From assembly GCF_036373705.1 (NCBI RefSeq), contig NC_089855.1, positions 49,742,318-49,806,317 of the forward strand: a stretch of DNA of 64,000 nt. Direction: 5' to 3'. This DNA is from Amia ocellicauda. Taxonomy: Eukaryota > Chordata > Actinopteri > Amiiformes > Amiidae. The position numbers and the translations under genes were made by a program. This document shows positions 51,837-64,000 of this stretch, one piece after another. Position 1 is the first letter of the stretch. Every line of letters begins with the position of its first letter. The notes under the pieces are model-generated. The model was not told the DNA's origin, did no database searches, and was given only the letters and a program-made list of their open reading frames with translations.

Positions 51837-53872
51837 TTAAATACGGTACAATTCGTTAGTAAGGGTATTAATAAGGGTGTTTTGGCTCTCTATCACAAGG
51901 TTTTGCCCCACTAACACAAGTCTTTGATTTAGTAACAAGGTATGTAGCAACTCATGCCGACCTTCAGGAAGTAGCTCCGGGGGATGGTGTCCTGGCTCAG
52001 CTGCAAAGGATGGTCGCTCCGGTAAATCTCGGTCGAAGGAGGCAGGGAGCGAGCGTATACTCACGGACGGAGACCAAGAAGGCCTTTGCGGTGACACCCT
52101 GGCCAATCGCGGTGTACTGTTCAGCGTTTCTGTAGCCAAGAAACGGGGCTGGGGGGACGATGTTGAAACCAGTCCGTCGTTGGGTGGTGTGTCAACCCTG
52201 ACTGACGGCGACCCCTGAGGTTGTTGGTTGCCTGTATTTGTTCCGCCCGACAATGCGGCGGGCTGAATCTGGATTGTTGAATTACCCCCAGAAGGCTGTG
52301 GCCTGAGTAGATGTTGGGGGATCTCCAAGACCACCGTGGGGGATCCTCTCGGTGATCTCTCCGGGGAAGATGTTTGATCCCACTTAGACGGGGTAATTGT
52401 CCTCAATAGCTCATCCACAGAATGACTATCCCAAGAGTCTTGGGAAGAATAAAAATATACATTACATTTACATCTTTAAACGGCGACAGAAATCAAACTT
52501 AAAACAACATGTCCAGGACCTTCAAAACCTTTAGCTTTTTTAGACCTTTGAAAATAGGCTTAGACATTCACTACAACGCCTTATTATTTACAGACAATAT
52601 ATTTATTAGGACTTGATAATAAATGTAAAACAGAGAAGCCTCTGTAAATAAACTGTTTCTTAAATGTAATATTGTTAATAAAACACTTTTTATACACACA
52701 CACACCACATTTCATTTTTAAACGAACCTTCCAAGTGTAAACGCTTCCTGATCCCGGGACTTCCTGTTTCACAAACGTTTTCACGATCTGTTTAAATATT
52801 AAATACAATGAACACCTTCAAGCCTTTTCCTACAGCCACTTTAAAACAGAAGTATAATTGCGGGAGATAAGCCAAACAACTTACTAAAACCTTTCGGACA
52901 GCTTTACTTCCTAACCAGACGGTCGGGCAATCGGTCATTTCTAAACACATGCCCCAGAAACAAGCCTAGACCTGTCCGGACTTCTAAAGATCTTTCCCAG
53001 AACCCCCAAGACCTACAGGAAATGGGCACCCCTCGCTTAAATATTAGCCCTCAACGGGCAAACAAAACCCTTTTAAAAACATTAAAGTTTGAAAGATCTT
53101 ACTTACCTCCAAAGAATATTCGTTTCTTATGTTTTTCAGCTGGTTTAGCTTTTTGCACTTCTGTGAAGGTAAGAGACATGTTTAACCTTTAACCACCCCG
53201 CTTTATAAAAAGCTTTAACCTCTTACAAGCGGCAGATATATACTCACCGCTATCAGATACAGGGGCTGACGGCCTTTCAGATTCTTGAAAGGTTACGGTT
53301 CTCGAAGGTAAAACTAAACAAGCCCTCGCTGTGGAAGGCCTTTCGTTGTCTCGAACCACGTTTCTTAATACTGTTAGAAAGGATATTTTTTTAAATTAAC
53401 AAGACGGGCCTCAAACATCTTACAGAAACGTTATACAAACAAACAGGGGTTTAGTTCTTACCCGGTCGGCAGACAGCCTGTCTAGGGACAACCACTTCTC
53501 TTGGTTGATCCTCGGAGACATTAATCACAGGCCTTTCGATAGTTTCTGTGTAATTAAAGAGACCGCCATTAATATATATTAAAACGTTTTCATAACTCTA
53601 ATGAGCCGCTTCAAAACACAACCACACACCCATACATAAGAACCCTTGAGCGCAAACACAAAAATCTTACCGTCGTTGTTCCAGATGATCTCCTCAGCGT
53701 TGGGAATTAACTCCTGTTGACTGGCTGAAAAATAATTTTACAGAACTTAAAACAGATGTTATAACCTTATTTACAATACATGCCCACAACCCGCTCTGAG
53801 TTAATGAAAATAATCTGAAGACTTACCTAAAAACTCGTTTAAATCGAAGTCGTTGATGTTGTTTCCGGACAT
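51837..53872 (-). CDS. Candidate six-exon Polinton gene, P3 copy
   Basis: Exons at 53827-53872, 53671-53724, 53462-53545, 53248-53370, 53107-53160 and 51837-52438, with all splice signals kept. TATAAG lies at 53940-53945 (minus strand). The description is given under P1. Confidence 0.7.
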
Positions 53873-53945
53873 TGTTGATCTTTAGGCTTAAATCGAAAGG
53901 TCAGTATGAGTCTGTCGAGCTGAAGACCAGACCTTCATACTTATA

Positions 53946-55246
53946 CTGATGGCCGGATGCCGGATCTGCTTGTAAGGCATTGCTCTGGGCTGGCCTTTGT
54001 GCCGTCCTGTTACCAATTAACATATCAAAACCAACCAATAAAATGACCCTGCATCAATTTCAAATAGAAACCAAGATGGCGACGATCTCTCTCCTCTCTA
54101 CTCTAAACTTTTATTAGAACCTTTTGGTCTCTCAAAAAAACATTTTTAAGCATCAAGACCTATAGTCAATAAACACTAAGAATATTTCAGGCCTTTATAC
54201 GCGCTAAAAAACAACCTGAGCCAAGAAAATAACTATAAAGATCTAAAATAAGTAGCGCTTTTCCAGTGATTTTTTTTTTTTTTTAATAGCGATGCTTTGT
54301 TTGGTATTAAACAAGTCACAAACTACTCAGAACAGCGTTTATCCCCACAAAAGAGATATTTGGGTTTATTTTACAAAGCTTATAGATTATATAGTTTAAA
54401 AGTATTCTGAATGTTTTGAGACCACACGCCATGCCTACGTTTGTCTGAGCCCACCCCCGTCCCCCGTGGTGTGAGTGATTTAGCCTTGAGTGTTGTGATC
54501 TATTTAGCATTGAGTGATCAGTTGTTTTTATTTTTTAAATGATTCCTTATCATCAGGGATTGAGCCTGCTAAAATACCTTAAAAACATATCCTTATCTTA
54601 AGTCTAACTCTTATGAGCTTTAAGACCCTAGAATGTATTTAAGTAAAACGAATGAACACATTATGTGTGAGATAAAATATAACCACAGCTTTTTTTTTTT
54701 TTTTTTTTTTTTTACAAAAACAATTAACCTATACCGACAAACACCCACACACACACACACTCTCTTTTTTTAAATTTTATTTTTAATTAAATTTGAGGGG
54801 AGAGACAGAGCCATATACATTGGGGTTAACATAAGTACCCTATGCAAAACAGGAATTGTTAGGACCTGTGACCATTACAGACAACAGAACTTGTTGATCT
54901 TATAAAATGATTGGGCGAGAGAGAGAGATATAGAGACAGACAGAGACAGAGCCAGTGTGAATATGATAAACGCACTATTCAAAATGGCATTGTTAAGACC
55001 TGGGACCATTACAGACAACAGAACTTGTTGATCTTATAAAATGCTTGGGCGAGAGAGACAGAGAGAGAGAGACAGACAGAGACAGAGACAGAGACAGTGT
55101 GAATATGATAAACGCACTATTCAAAATGGCATTGTTAAGACCTGGGCCCCTTACATGTATATTTAAAAAAGACCCCCAACCACTACAGGAAGACCCGACC
55201 CATTCACACTCTACAGTTGACCAACAAGAACAACAAGAACAACCGA
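53946..55246. other. Gene-free right shoulder of Polinton P3
   Basis: T runs, a CA tract and a tandem duplication of about 140 bp (about 54862-55140) with GA-rich cores. No gene seen. Confidence 0.6.
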
Positions 55247-55427
55247 TTATGGGTGGCCTTGTTGTTCAGGGTTTTAGGGGTGTACACTTTCTGACGGATA
55301 TGACGTAGGAATAATTAAGGAAATAACTCTAAAATCACGCCCCCCAATAATGACGTAGGAATATTAATAAGCTTAGGGCATACGTCATAACAAAATAGGC
55401 CGCGCCCAAAAAACCCTACTATCTACT
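55247..55427. repeat. Right terminal inverted repeat of Polinton P3
   Basis: Matches the P1 and P2 right repeats, including three CRE/ATF-like octamers. Confidence 0.93.
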
Positions 55428-55723
55428 CCTGTGTGGTGCATTTTCTCTCTCTCTATCTGTGATTAAATCCTTACTTATATACATATGTCCATGAACGTTT
55501 CTGGAGCTCATGTACATCACATCACACGACGGGCCGTGATCTTTTCGGTCACTTTGAAAGTTTTGCTCATGACAATCCTTTTCTATTGCGGCACGATGGC
55601 TGCCACCGAGGAAGGAAAGTCGTCCGCAGTTGGTTGCAAGCTTGCCTGAAGCGCAGGAAAGGACTTACTCGCGACGTGCCACTTAAAGACTGAAGAAGTG
55701 GGGGTCGGCCTCACCGAGAGCCC

Positions 55724-57630
55724 TGAGGATTAGCTCACGTGGTAGAGCGCTCGCTTAGCATTGTAGCGTTATGTTGGGTGTATTTGGATAAGAGCATTTG
55801 GGCTCTGAGCTGAAGCACTGATCTAAAGAAAACCTCTCCCCCCCAAAGTTATCAGATTCCCTTAGCTCATCAGCTTGGAACTGGTTTGCATCAAAGTGAC
55901 AGTTTTGGGGAGGATGGCACCAAGAAGAGGCCAAATAGTTTGGAATTCTGCTATGAGATGTTTGGAGAAAGGGGCCTGTAGGTGATAAAAACTCTTTGAA
56001 GTGGACGAGAGCCGAAATCCCGACATAGAGCTACGAACCCAGGCCAACCGGCATTTCCAAAAGATGGCATGGATTGACATCAGTCATAAATCAAGCCCCC
56101 CTCCAATAGGACACTGGGGGCTGAAACCGAAATCCAATCTCAAAAACTCAAGAACCAATCACCTCTTGATCTTACAGACTATAAGGAACAGCGGACAGTG
56201 TTTCTCGCTCTCTCTCACCTGAACCAGTAACTCGCTGCCACAGCTCAACCTGTAGCTCTGTAGCCAGAACCGGAACCAGAAACCAACTAAGTCTTTGCCG
56301 GCAACAGAAGAGTTAAACTGGGAGAAGGAGATTGAGCCGTACGAAGAATTCTTTTAAAGGACTTTATTAAATAAAGAACTTTACAGACTGCGCTGCCCGC
56401 CTGTGCCCACCTGATCAGTGGAGTTTAACAGCTGGACAATTGACTAAGTCGACTGTATACGAAAGTGTCAGTCATTTAAATAGCTATTTGAGTCTTAAGA
56501 AACTTGACCCTTGGAACAAACACGGCCCTGCTTTCCTCAAAGACTTTGTCTTCAAATAAGTACGGTGAGAGACCCTGCTTGCCAAGAAGATTTTGTGCAC
56601 AACCTTGGAGCCTTCAAACCAGTGGAAAATCTGTTTGGAAACGACTCTACTTTCGCGAAACCCCAACTTCCAGGTGTATCGACTGAGTGGAAGTTCTTGG
56701 ACAAAGCCGAACCGGACTGCCTTTGTTCCAAACCACACGGACCTCGTGCCGTGTGCTGTTATCTGAGCCCGAAGCCAGAGAGGCCTCTCTGCGACGAAGT
56801 TCAGATAAGTTTAACAGTTTGGAGTTCATGATTCATGACATTTGAGAAATCAATTAGAAATGTTAATCTGTGATTCATAACTCTAGAATGTGTAATATCA
56901 TTTAGTTTTCTTAAATATAAATGTGTGTTGCATTAAACTGTTTTGTTGATAATTTTAGAAATAAAATCTGTCAACGCCGAGAAATATCTTCTCATTCCTG
57001 TTTAACTGTTTAGTCTGAAATTGACACAAGTTAATAGACATAAGATTATTGGTGGCCCTGCCTATCCTTAATCATTGAATAATAATCAGTTAAGGGAAAT
57101 TGTGGTAACAAGTAATGATAGGATCTTTCTCGGCACCAAAACGTGAATGAGACTGATATATATATAACGAGAAGTTACCTGACATAAATACTAACCTGCG
57201 TAGTTATTTAATGTCTGACTAATAATACTAACGAGAGACTCACCTTCGTCTTACTAACCGGTATTGTAGTCAATGTGTTTATAACCTTTTTTGTTTAACG
57301 ATTTGTGTTATCATATGTGATCCCATGGTCTTTGATTTGGTCACGGAAGTGATTTGTCTTCGATTTGTTGATCTAGAGTTGAATTGTAATTAGTTTTTCC
57401 CTTTTGTATAATTAGTGTAGTGCTACATTTAGTCTTTGTTTTGAATACATTTGACAATTTATATCTTTGGAATTGGTGTCTGCGTCCAATTATTACAGAA
57501 ATTGAGTTCTACAAGATTCCAGGATTCGTGATAAGGTGATACTATAAATTCACTTCTTTAATTGAAATGTATAAATGTACCTTACGCTACAGCATGCGAG
57601 AGGCGGCGGGATCGATGCCCGCATTCTCCA
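55724..57630 (+). pseudogene. tRNA-Ala(AGC) split by LTR-like insertion, unit F
   Basis: Halves at 55724-55761 and 57596-57630. Confidence 0.87.
55762..57591. mobile_element. LTR-like insertion, unit F
   Basis: 1830 bp, flanked by GCAT (55758-55761 and 57592-57595). Confidence 0.6.
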
Positions 57631-58637
57631 AGGCCTCAGGCGCTCGTGCCCCGGTTTCGGGGGAGAGTCGCTCACTTTTCTTGCCGCAGACACAGGCGCA
57701 AGGCATTGCCTGTTTGCCGTAAGGTTATCAGACACAACGCGCCGGCGACGGCTGCAGCATTAGCACGCCGGCTGGCCCTTCCGAAGTTCCCCAAAAACGA
57801 CCGAGATGCCGCTTCGACGTCGTAACCCCAGGAACGACCGCAAAGGCACTCCAACCCTCAATCTTCCGATCCGAAGTCAGACCGAAGAGACTGTATGATG
57901 TTTTAGATTAAAGATAGTATGCAGACCGAGCAAGTTAGATTTATCGAGCTAGCAAACAGCCATTGAGGCACCTGTTCGGGACGTACCCTGTAGAAATTCC
58001 TGTCAACGATAAAAGGATCAAACGGTGGAGAAAAAGCCCGCAGGATGTTTGTCAAAACTCTGTTTGTGGACTGAATGGCTTTCCCAGATTGGCAGGGACT
58101 GTTTTTGGTATTGACTGAGGGACAGTTGTAAAAGACAACCTCTCACCGGACCTCTGGCATACACCAAAGAAAGCCACCTCACCTCTCCCCCGGATCTCAC
58201 AAAACACAATCCCCCCCGCCCCCAGGGAAGACAGACCGCAATCGGACTCGGGCTTGCACCTTTTGATTGGATGAACGGCCGCAAACATTCTATGTCATTT
58301 TCTTTTAAAGCTTCACTCGTGCTTGTAAAAAACCGAGGTCTCACTGAAAGAATGCCCTGACGTGGTTGCTTCCAAGCTAGCTGGTTTACAAAGTTCCTTT
58401 AACAATGATTTCCAAGAAGGGAAATAATCTATCTGTAATCTGTCAACACAGGCACCTTCTTCTCCGTTAAGCCACGCGGTCACCACCAGGAAGGTGAACG
58501 CACCAGGCCGACCCAGAGTTTTCGCCAATTCGTCTCCAAGCCTCCCAAGAGGGAACATAAACAGGCCTTATTCGCAGACACAGGCCCTCACGCAGGGAGT
58601 CCACCGCTTCACCGCCGCTGCCCCTGCCAAGGGCCCC

Positions 58638-58709
58638 AGGTCCCACCGAGACTTGAACTCGGATCGCTGGATTCAGAGTCCAGAGTGCTAACCATTACAC
58701 CATGGAACC
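58638..58709 (-). tRNA. tRNA-Gln(CTG), unit F
   Basis: Consensus copy. Confidence 0.94.
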
Positions 58710-58844
58710 AAGCCCGCTGCCCACCTCTTGCCCGTGACGAAGGTTTCTGCTCTACGCACACGTCTCGCTCTGTCGCACGGCCAAGTCCAGAGTGAGCCAA
58801 GTTGCGCCCAGAGTGCTGCGTGTGGCGCGTCACTTCCGGAGCCG

Positions 58845-58916
58845 TCCCTGGTGGTCTAGTGGTCAGGATTCGGCGCTCTCACCGCCGCGGCCCGGGTTCG
58901 ATTCCCGGTCAGGGAA
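58845..58916 (+). tRNA. tRNA-Glu(CTC), unit F
   Basis: Consensus copy. The empty CCTGTG site follows at 58944-58949. Confidence 0.95.
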
Positions 58917-59239
58917 AGTGGATCTGTTGCTCTTCCCCTAGGACCTGTGTGGTGCATTTTCTCTCTCTCTATCTGTGATTAAATCCTTACTCATATACAT
59001 ATGTCCATGAACGTTTCTGGAGCTCATGTAAATCACATCACACGACGGGCCGTGATCTTTTCGGTCACTTTGAAAGTTTTGCTCATGACAATCCTTTTCT
59101 ATTGCGGCACGATGGCTGCCACCGAGGAAGGAAAGTCGTCCGCAGTTGGCTGCAAGCTTGCCTGAAGCGCAGGAAAGGACTTACTCGCGACGTGCCACTT
59201 AAAGACTGAAGAAGTGGGGGTCGGCCTCACCGAGAGCCC

Positions 59240-61148
59240 TGAGGATTAGCTCACGTGGTAGAGTGCTCGCTTAGCATTGTAGCGTTATGTTGGGTGTATT
59301 TGGATAAGAGCATTTGGGCTCTGAGCTGAAGCACTGATCTAAAGAAAACCTCTCCCCCCCAAAGTTATCAGATTCCCTTAGCTCATCAGCTTGGAACTGG
59401 TTTGCATCAAAGTGACAGTTTTGGGGAGGATGGCACCAAGAAGAGGCCAAATAGTTTGGAATTCTGCTATGAGATGTCTGGAGAAAGGGGCCTGTAGGTG
59501 ATAAAAACTCTTTGAAGTGGACGAGAGCCGAAATCCCGACATAGAGCTACGAACCCAGGCCAACCGGCATTTCCAAAAGATGGCATGGATTGACATCAGT
59601 CATAAATCAAGCCCCCCTCCAATAGGACACTGGGGGCTGAAACCGAAATCCAATCTCAAAAACTCAAGAACCAATCACCTCTTGATCTGACAGACTATAA
59701 GGAACAGCGGACAGTCTTTCTCGCTATCTCTCACCTGAACCAGTAACTCGCTGCCACAGCTCAACCTGTAGCTCTGTTGCCAGAACCGGAACCAGAAACC
59801 AACTAAGTCTTTGCCGGCAACAGAAGAGTTAAACTGGGAGATGGAGATTGAGCCGTACGAAGAATTCTTTTAAAGGACTTTATTAAATAAAGAACTTTAC
59901 AGACTGCGCTGCCCGCCTGTGCCCACCTGATCAGTGGAGTTTTACAGCTGGACAATTGACTAAGTCGACTGTATACGAAAGTGTCAGTCATTTAAATAGC
60001 TATTTGAGTCTTAAGAAACTTGACCCTTGGAACAAACACGGCCCTGCTTTCCCCAAAGTCTTTGTCTTCAAATAAGTACGGTGAGAGACCCTGCTTGCCA
60101 AGAAGATTTTGTGCACAACCTTGGAGCCTTCAAACCAGTGGAAAATCTGTTTGGAAACGACTCTACTTTCGCGAAACCCCAACTTCCAGGTGTATCGACT
60201 GAGTGGAAGTTCTTTGACAAAGCCGAACCAGACTGCCTTTGTTCCAAACCACACGGACCTCGTGCCGTGTGCTGTTATCTGAGCCCGAAGCCAGAGAGGC
60301 CTCTCTGCGACGAAGTTCAGATAAGTTTAACAGTTAGGAGTTCATGATTCATGACATTTGAGAAATCAATTAGAAATGTTAATCTGTGATTCATAACTCT
60401 AGAATGTGTAATATCATTTAGTTTTCTTAAATATAAATGTGTGTTGTATTAAACTGTTTTGTTGATAATTTTAGAAATAAAATCTGTCAACGCCGAGAAA
60501 TATCTTCTCATTCCTGTTTAACTGTTTAGTCTGAAATTGACACAAGTTAATAGACATTAGATTATTGGTGGCCTTGCCTATCCTTAATCATTGAATAATA
60601 ATCAGTTAAGGGAAATTGTGGTAACAAGTAATGATAGGATCTTTCTCGGCACCTAAACGTGAATGAGACTGATATATATATATAACGAGAAGTTACCTGA
60701 CATAAATACTAACCTGCGTAGTTATTTAATGTCTGACTAATAATACTAACGAGAGACTCACCTTCGTCTTACTAACCGGTATTGTAGTCAATGTGTTTAT
60801 AACCTTTTTTGTTTAACGATTTGTGTTATCATATGTGATCCCATGGTCTTTGATTTGGTCACGGAAGTGATTTGTCTTCGATTTGTTGATCTAGAGTTGA
60901 ATTGTAATTAGTTTTTCCCTTTTGTATAATTAGTGTAGTGCTACATTTAGTTTTTGTTTTGAATACATTTGACAATTTATATCTTTGGAATTGGTGTCTG
61001 CGTCCAATTATTACAGAAATTGAGTTCTACAAGATTCCAGGATTCGTGATAAGGTGATACTATAAATTCACTTCTTTAATTGAAATGTATAAGTGTACCT
61101 TACGCTACAGCATGCGAGAGGCAGCGGGATCGATGCCCGCATTCTCCA
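59240..61148 (+). pseudogene. tRNA-Ala(AGC) split by LTR-like insertion, unit G
   Basis: Halves at 59240-59277 and 61114-61148. The D stem reads GAGTGC instead of GAGCGC, shared with unit H. Confidence 0.87.
59278..61109. mobile_element. LTR-like insertion, unit G
   Basis: 1832 bp, flanked by GCAT (59274-59277 and 61110-61113). Confidence 0.6.
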
Positions 61149-62162
61149 AGGCCTCAGGCGCTCGTGCCCCGGTTTCGGGGGAGAGTCGCTCACTTTTCTT
61201 GCCGCAGACACAGGCGCAAGGCATTGCCTGTTTGCCGTAAGGTTATCAGACACAACGCGCCGGCGACGGCTGCAGCATTAGCACGCCGGCTGGCCCTTCC
61301 GAAGTTCCCCAAAAACGACCGAAATGCCGCTTCGACGTCGTAACCCCAGGAACGACCGCAAAGGCACTCCAACCCTCAATCTTCCGATCCGAAGTCAGAC
61401 CGAAGAGACTGTATGATGTTTTAGATTAAAGATAGTATGCAGACCGAGCAAGTTAGATTTATCGAGCTAGCAAACAGCCATTGAGGCACCTGTTCGGGAC
61501 GTACCCTGTAGAAATTCCTGTCAACGATAAAAGGATCAAACGGTGGAGAAAAAGCCCGCAGGATGTTTGTCAAAACTCTGTTTGTGGACTGAATGGCTTT
61601 CCCAGATTGGCAGGGACTGTTTTTGGTATTGACTGAGGGACAGTTGTAAAAGACAACCTCTCACCGGACCTCTGGCATACACCAAAGAAAGCCACCTCAC
61701 CTCTCCCCCGGATCTCACAAAACACAATCCCCCCCGCCCCCAGGGAAGACAGACCGCAATCGGACTCGGGCTTGCACCTTTTGATTGGATGAACGGCCGC
61801 AAACATTCTATGTCATTTTCTTTTAAAGCTTCACTCGTGCTTGTAAAAAACCGAGGTCTCACTGAAAGAATGCCCTGACGTGGTTGCTTCCAAGCTAGCT
61901 GGTTTACAAAGTTCCTTTTCGCTTTAACGATGATTTCCAAGAAGGGAAATAATCTATCTGTAATCTGTCAACACAGGCACCTTCTTCTACGTTAAGCCAC
62001 GCGGTCACCACCAGGAAGATGAACGCACCAGGCCGACCCGGAGTTCTCGCCAATTCGTCTCCAAGCCTCCCAAGAGGGAACATAAATAGGCCTTATTCGC
62101 AGACACAGGCCCTCACGCAGGGAGACCACAGCTTCACCGCCGCTGCCCCTGCCAAGGGCCCC

Positions 62163-62234
62163 AGGTCCCACCGAGACTTGAACTCGGATCGCTGGATTCA
62201 GAGTCCAGAGTGCTAACCATTACTCCATGGGACC
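62163..62234 (-). tRNA. tRNA-Gln(CTG), unit G (diverged)
   Basis: Changes in the acceptor stem and at the base before the D arm (plus strand reads TACTCCATGGGACC). The anticodon is intact, but function is doubtful. Confidence 0.75.
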
Positions 62235-62368
62235 AAGCCCGCTGCCCTCCTCTTGCCCGTGACGAAGGTTTCTGCTCTACGCACACGTCTCATCTGTTGC
62301 ACGGCCAAGTCCATATTTAGCCAAGTTGCGCCCAGAGTGCTGCGTGTGGCGGGTCACTTCCGGAGCTG

Positions 62369-62440
62369 TCCCTGGTGGTCTAGTGGTCAGGATTCGGCGC
62401 TCTCACCGCCGCGGCCCGGGTTCGATTTCCGGCCAGGGAA
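62369..62440 (+). tRNA. tRNA-Glu(CTC), unit G (diverged)
   Basis: The T arm reads TTCGATTTCCGGCCAGGGAA, with one T-stem mismatch and one acceptor-side change. The anticodon is intact, but the copy is possibly weak. Confidence 0.78.
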
Positions 62441-62763
62441 GGTGGATCTGTTGCTCTTCCCATAGGACCTGTGTGGTGCATTTTCTCTCTCTCTATCTGT
62501 GATTAAATCCTTACTTATATACATATGTCCATGAACGTTTCTGGAGCTCATGTAAATCACATCACACGACGGGCCGTGATCTTTTCGGTCACTTTGAAAG
62601 TTTTGCTCATGACAATCCTTTTCTATTGCGGCACGATGGCTGCCACCGAGGAAGGAAAGTCGTCCGCAGTTGGCTGCAAGCTTGCCTGAAGCGCAGGAAA
62701 GGACTTACTCGCGACGTGCCACTTAAAGACTGAAGAAGTGGGGGTCGGCCTCACCGAGAGCCC

Positions 62764-62801
62764 TGAGGATCAGCTCACGTGGTAGAGTGCTCGCTTAGCA
62801 T
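62764..62801 (+). pseudogene. tRNA-Ala(AGC) 5' half, unit H
   Basis: 5' half only; the 3' half would lie beyond the window. It shares the D-stem change seen in unit G. Confidence 0.82.
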
Positions 62802-64000
62802 TGTAGCGTTATGTTGGGTGTATTTGGATAAGAGCATTTGGGCTCTGAGCTGAAGCACTGATCTAAAGAAAACCTCTCCCCCCCAAAGTTATCAGATTCC
62901 CTTAGCTCATCCGCTTGGAACTGGTTTGCATCAAAGTGACAGTTTTGGGGAGCATGGCACCAAGAAGAGGCCAAATAGTTTGGAATTCTGCTATGAGATG
63001 TCTGGAGAAAGGGGCCTGTAGGTGATAAAAACTCTTTGAAGTGGACGAGAGCCGAAATCCCGACATAGAGCTACGAACCCAGGCCAACCGGCATTTCCAA
63101 AAGATGGCATGGATTGACATCAGTCATAAATCAAGCCCCCCCCAATAGGACACTGGGGGCTGAAACCGAAATCCAATCTCAAAAACTCAAGAACCAATCA
63201 CCTCTTGATCTGACAGACTATAAGGAACAGCGGACAGTCTTTCTCGCTCTCTCTCACCTGAACCAGTAACTCGCTGCCACAGCTCAACCTGTAGCTCTGT
63301 TGCCAGAACCGGAACCAGAAACCAACTAAGTCTTTGCCGGCAACAGAAGAGTTAAACTGGGAGAAGGAGATTGAGCCGTACGAAGAATTCTTTTAAAGGA
63401 CTTTATTAAATAAAGAACTTTACAGACTGCGCTGCCCGCCTGTGCCCACCTGATCAGTGGAGTTTTACAGCTGGACAATTGACTAAGTCGACTGTATACG
63501 AAAGTGTCAGTCATTTAAATAGCTATTTGAGTCTTAAGAAACTTGACCCTTGGAACAAACACGGCCCTGCTTTCCCCAAAGACTTTGTCTTCAAATAAGT
63601 ACGGTGAGAGACCCTGCTTGCCAAGAAGATTTTGTGCACAACCTTGGAGCCTTCAAGCCAGTGGAAAATCTGTTTGGAAACGACTCTACTTTCGCGAAAC
63701 CCCAACTTCCAGGTGTATCGACAGAGTGGAAGTTCTTTGACAAAGCCGAACCAGACTGCCTTTGTTCCAAACCACACGGACCTCGTGCCGTGTACTGTTA
63801 TCTGAGCCCGAAGCCAGAGAGGCCTCTCTGCGACGAAGTTCAGATAAGTTTAACAGTTTGGAGTTCATGATTCATGACATTTGAGAAATCAATTAGAAAT
63901 GTTAATCTGTGATTCATAACTCTAGAATGTGTAATATCATTTAGTTTTCTTAAATATAAATGTGTGTTGTATTAAACTGTTTTGTTGATAATTTTAGAAA
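62802..64000. mobile_element. LTR-like insertion, unit H (cut by window end)
   Basis: First 1.2 kb of the same insertion, with its TATA and AATAAA region included. Confidence 0.6.

Larger units (their letters stand above)
39781..55427. mobile_element. Polinton/Maverick copy P3, adintovirus class
   Basis: 15.65 kb between CCTGTG duplications at 39775-39780 and 55428-55433. It carries the fullest capsid set in the window. The gene order matches vertebrate Polinton/adintovirus elements: integrase, penton, core protein, hexon-like capsid protein and protease on one strand; ATPase and polymerase B on the other. It looks broken in about two places. Near-identity to P2 indicates recent copying. Confidence 0.96.
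55428..64000. repeat. tRNA array units F, G and start of H
   Basis: F 55428-58943 (3.52 kb), G 58944-62467 (3.52 kb) and H from 62468 to the window end. Same content and order as units B, D and E; the array continues beyond the window. Confidence 0.95.

Overview
The window looks like vertebrate nuclear DNA, most likely from a fish or amphibian (inference). The main evidence is a tandem array of vertebrate-type tRNA genes. They match known vertebrate tRNA-Gln(CTG), tRNA-Glu(CTC) and tRNA-Ala(AGC) almost base for base, have internal A and B boxes and carry no encoded CCA. There is no bacterial operon structure.

Layout. Two kinds of sequence alternate. The first is a tRNA array with a unit of about 3.5 kb. 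It occupies 8009-10823 (one short unit, A), 26521-39780 (four units, B-E) and 55428-64000 (units F, G and the start of H). A full unit reads: 5' half of a tRNA-Ala(AGC) gene, an LTR-like insertion of about 1.83 kb, the 3' half of the tRNA-Ala gene, a spacer of about 1 kb, tRNA-Gln(CTG) on the minus strand, then tRNA-Glu(CTC) on the plus strand. The second is a Polinton/Maverick element of the adintovirus class, about 15.7 kb long. Three copies are present: P1 (1-8008, left part outside the window), P2 (10824-26520) and P3 (39781-55427). All three sit at the same point of the array unit, 28 bp downstream of tRNA-Glu where the left flank is visible. They are flanked by the 6-bp duplication CCTGTG, and intact empty sites are visible in neighbouring units.

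Polinton gene plan, taken from all copies. Plus strand, left to centre: a 236-residue orphan, a 282-residue protein with a Cys/His cluster, a 170-residue protein that may have a Bcl-2/E1B-19K-like fold, a chromodomain integrase, a penton-like minor capsid protein, a basic pX/pVI-like core protein, the major capsid protein and an adenain-type protease. Minus strand, centre to right: a conserved 247-residue protein, a 111-residue protein with a hydrophobic tail, the packaging ATPase, protein-primed DNA polymerase B, a 67-residue ORF, and a candidate six-exon gene near the right end. All copies are treated as fossils. Each is broken in a small number of places, and the copies are nearly identical to one another, so amplification is recent.

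Most interesting points: (1) the repeated, position-exact link between a capsid-bearing Polinton and a tRNA gene, where the element tip brings its own T6 run; (2) a tRNA-Ala gene split at its anticodon loop by an LTR-like insertion that was then amplified with the array; (3) a multi-exon Polinton gene whose four internal exons are all multiples of three and share one phase, with a cyclin-binding-like motif; (4) a possible Bcl-2-like gene. Together (3) and (4) resemble an adenovirus-style early region. All functional statements rest on reading the sequence and on family knowledge; no database search was run.
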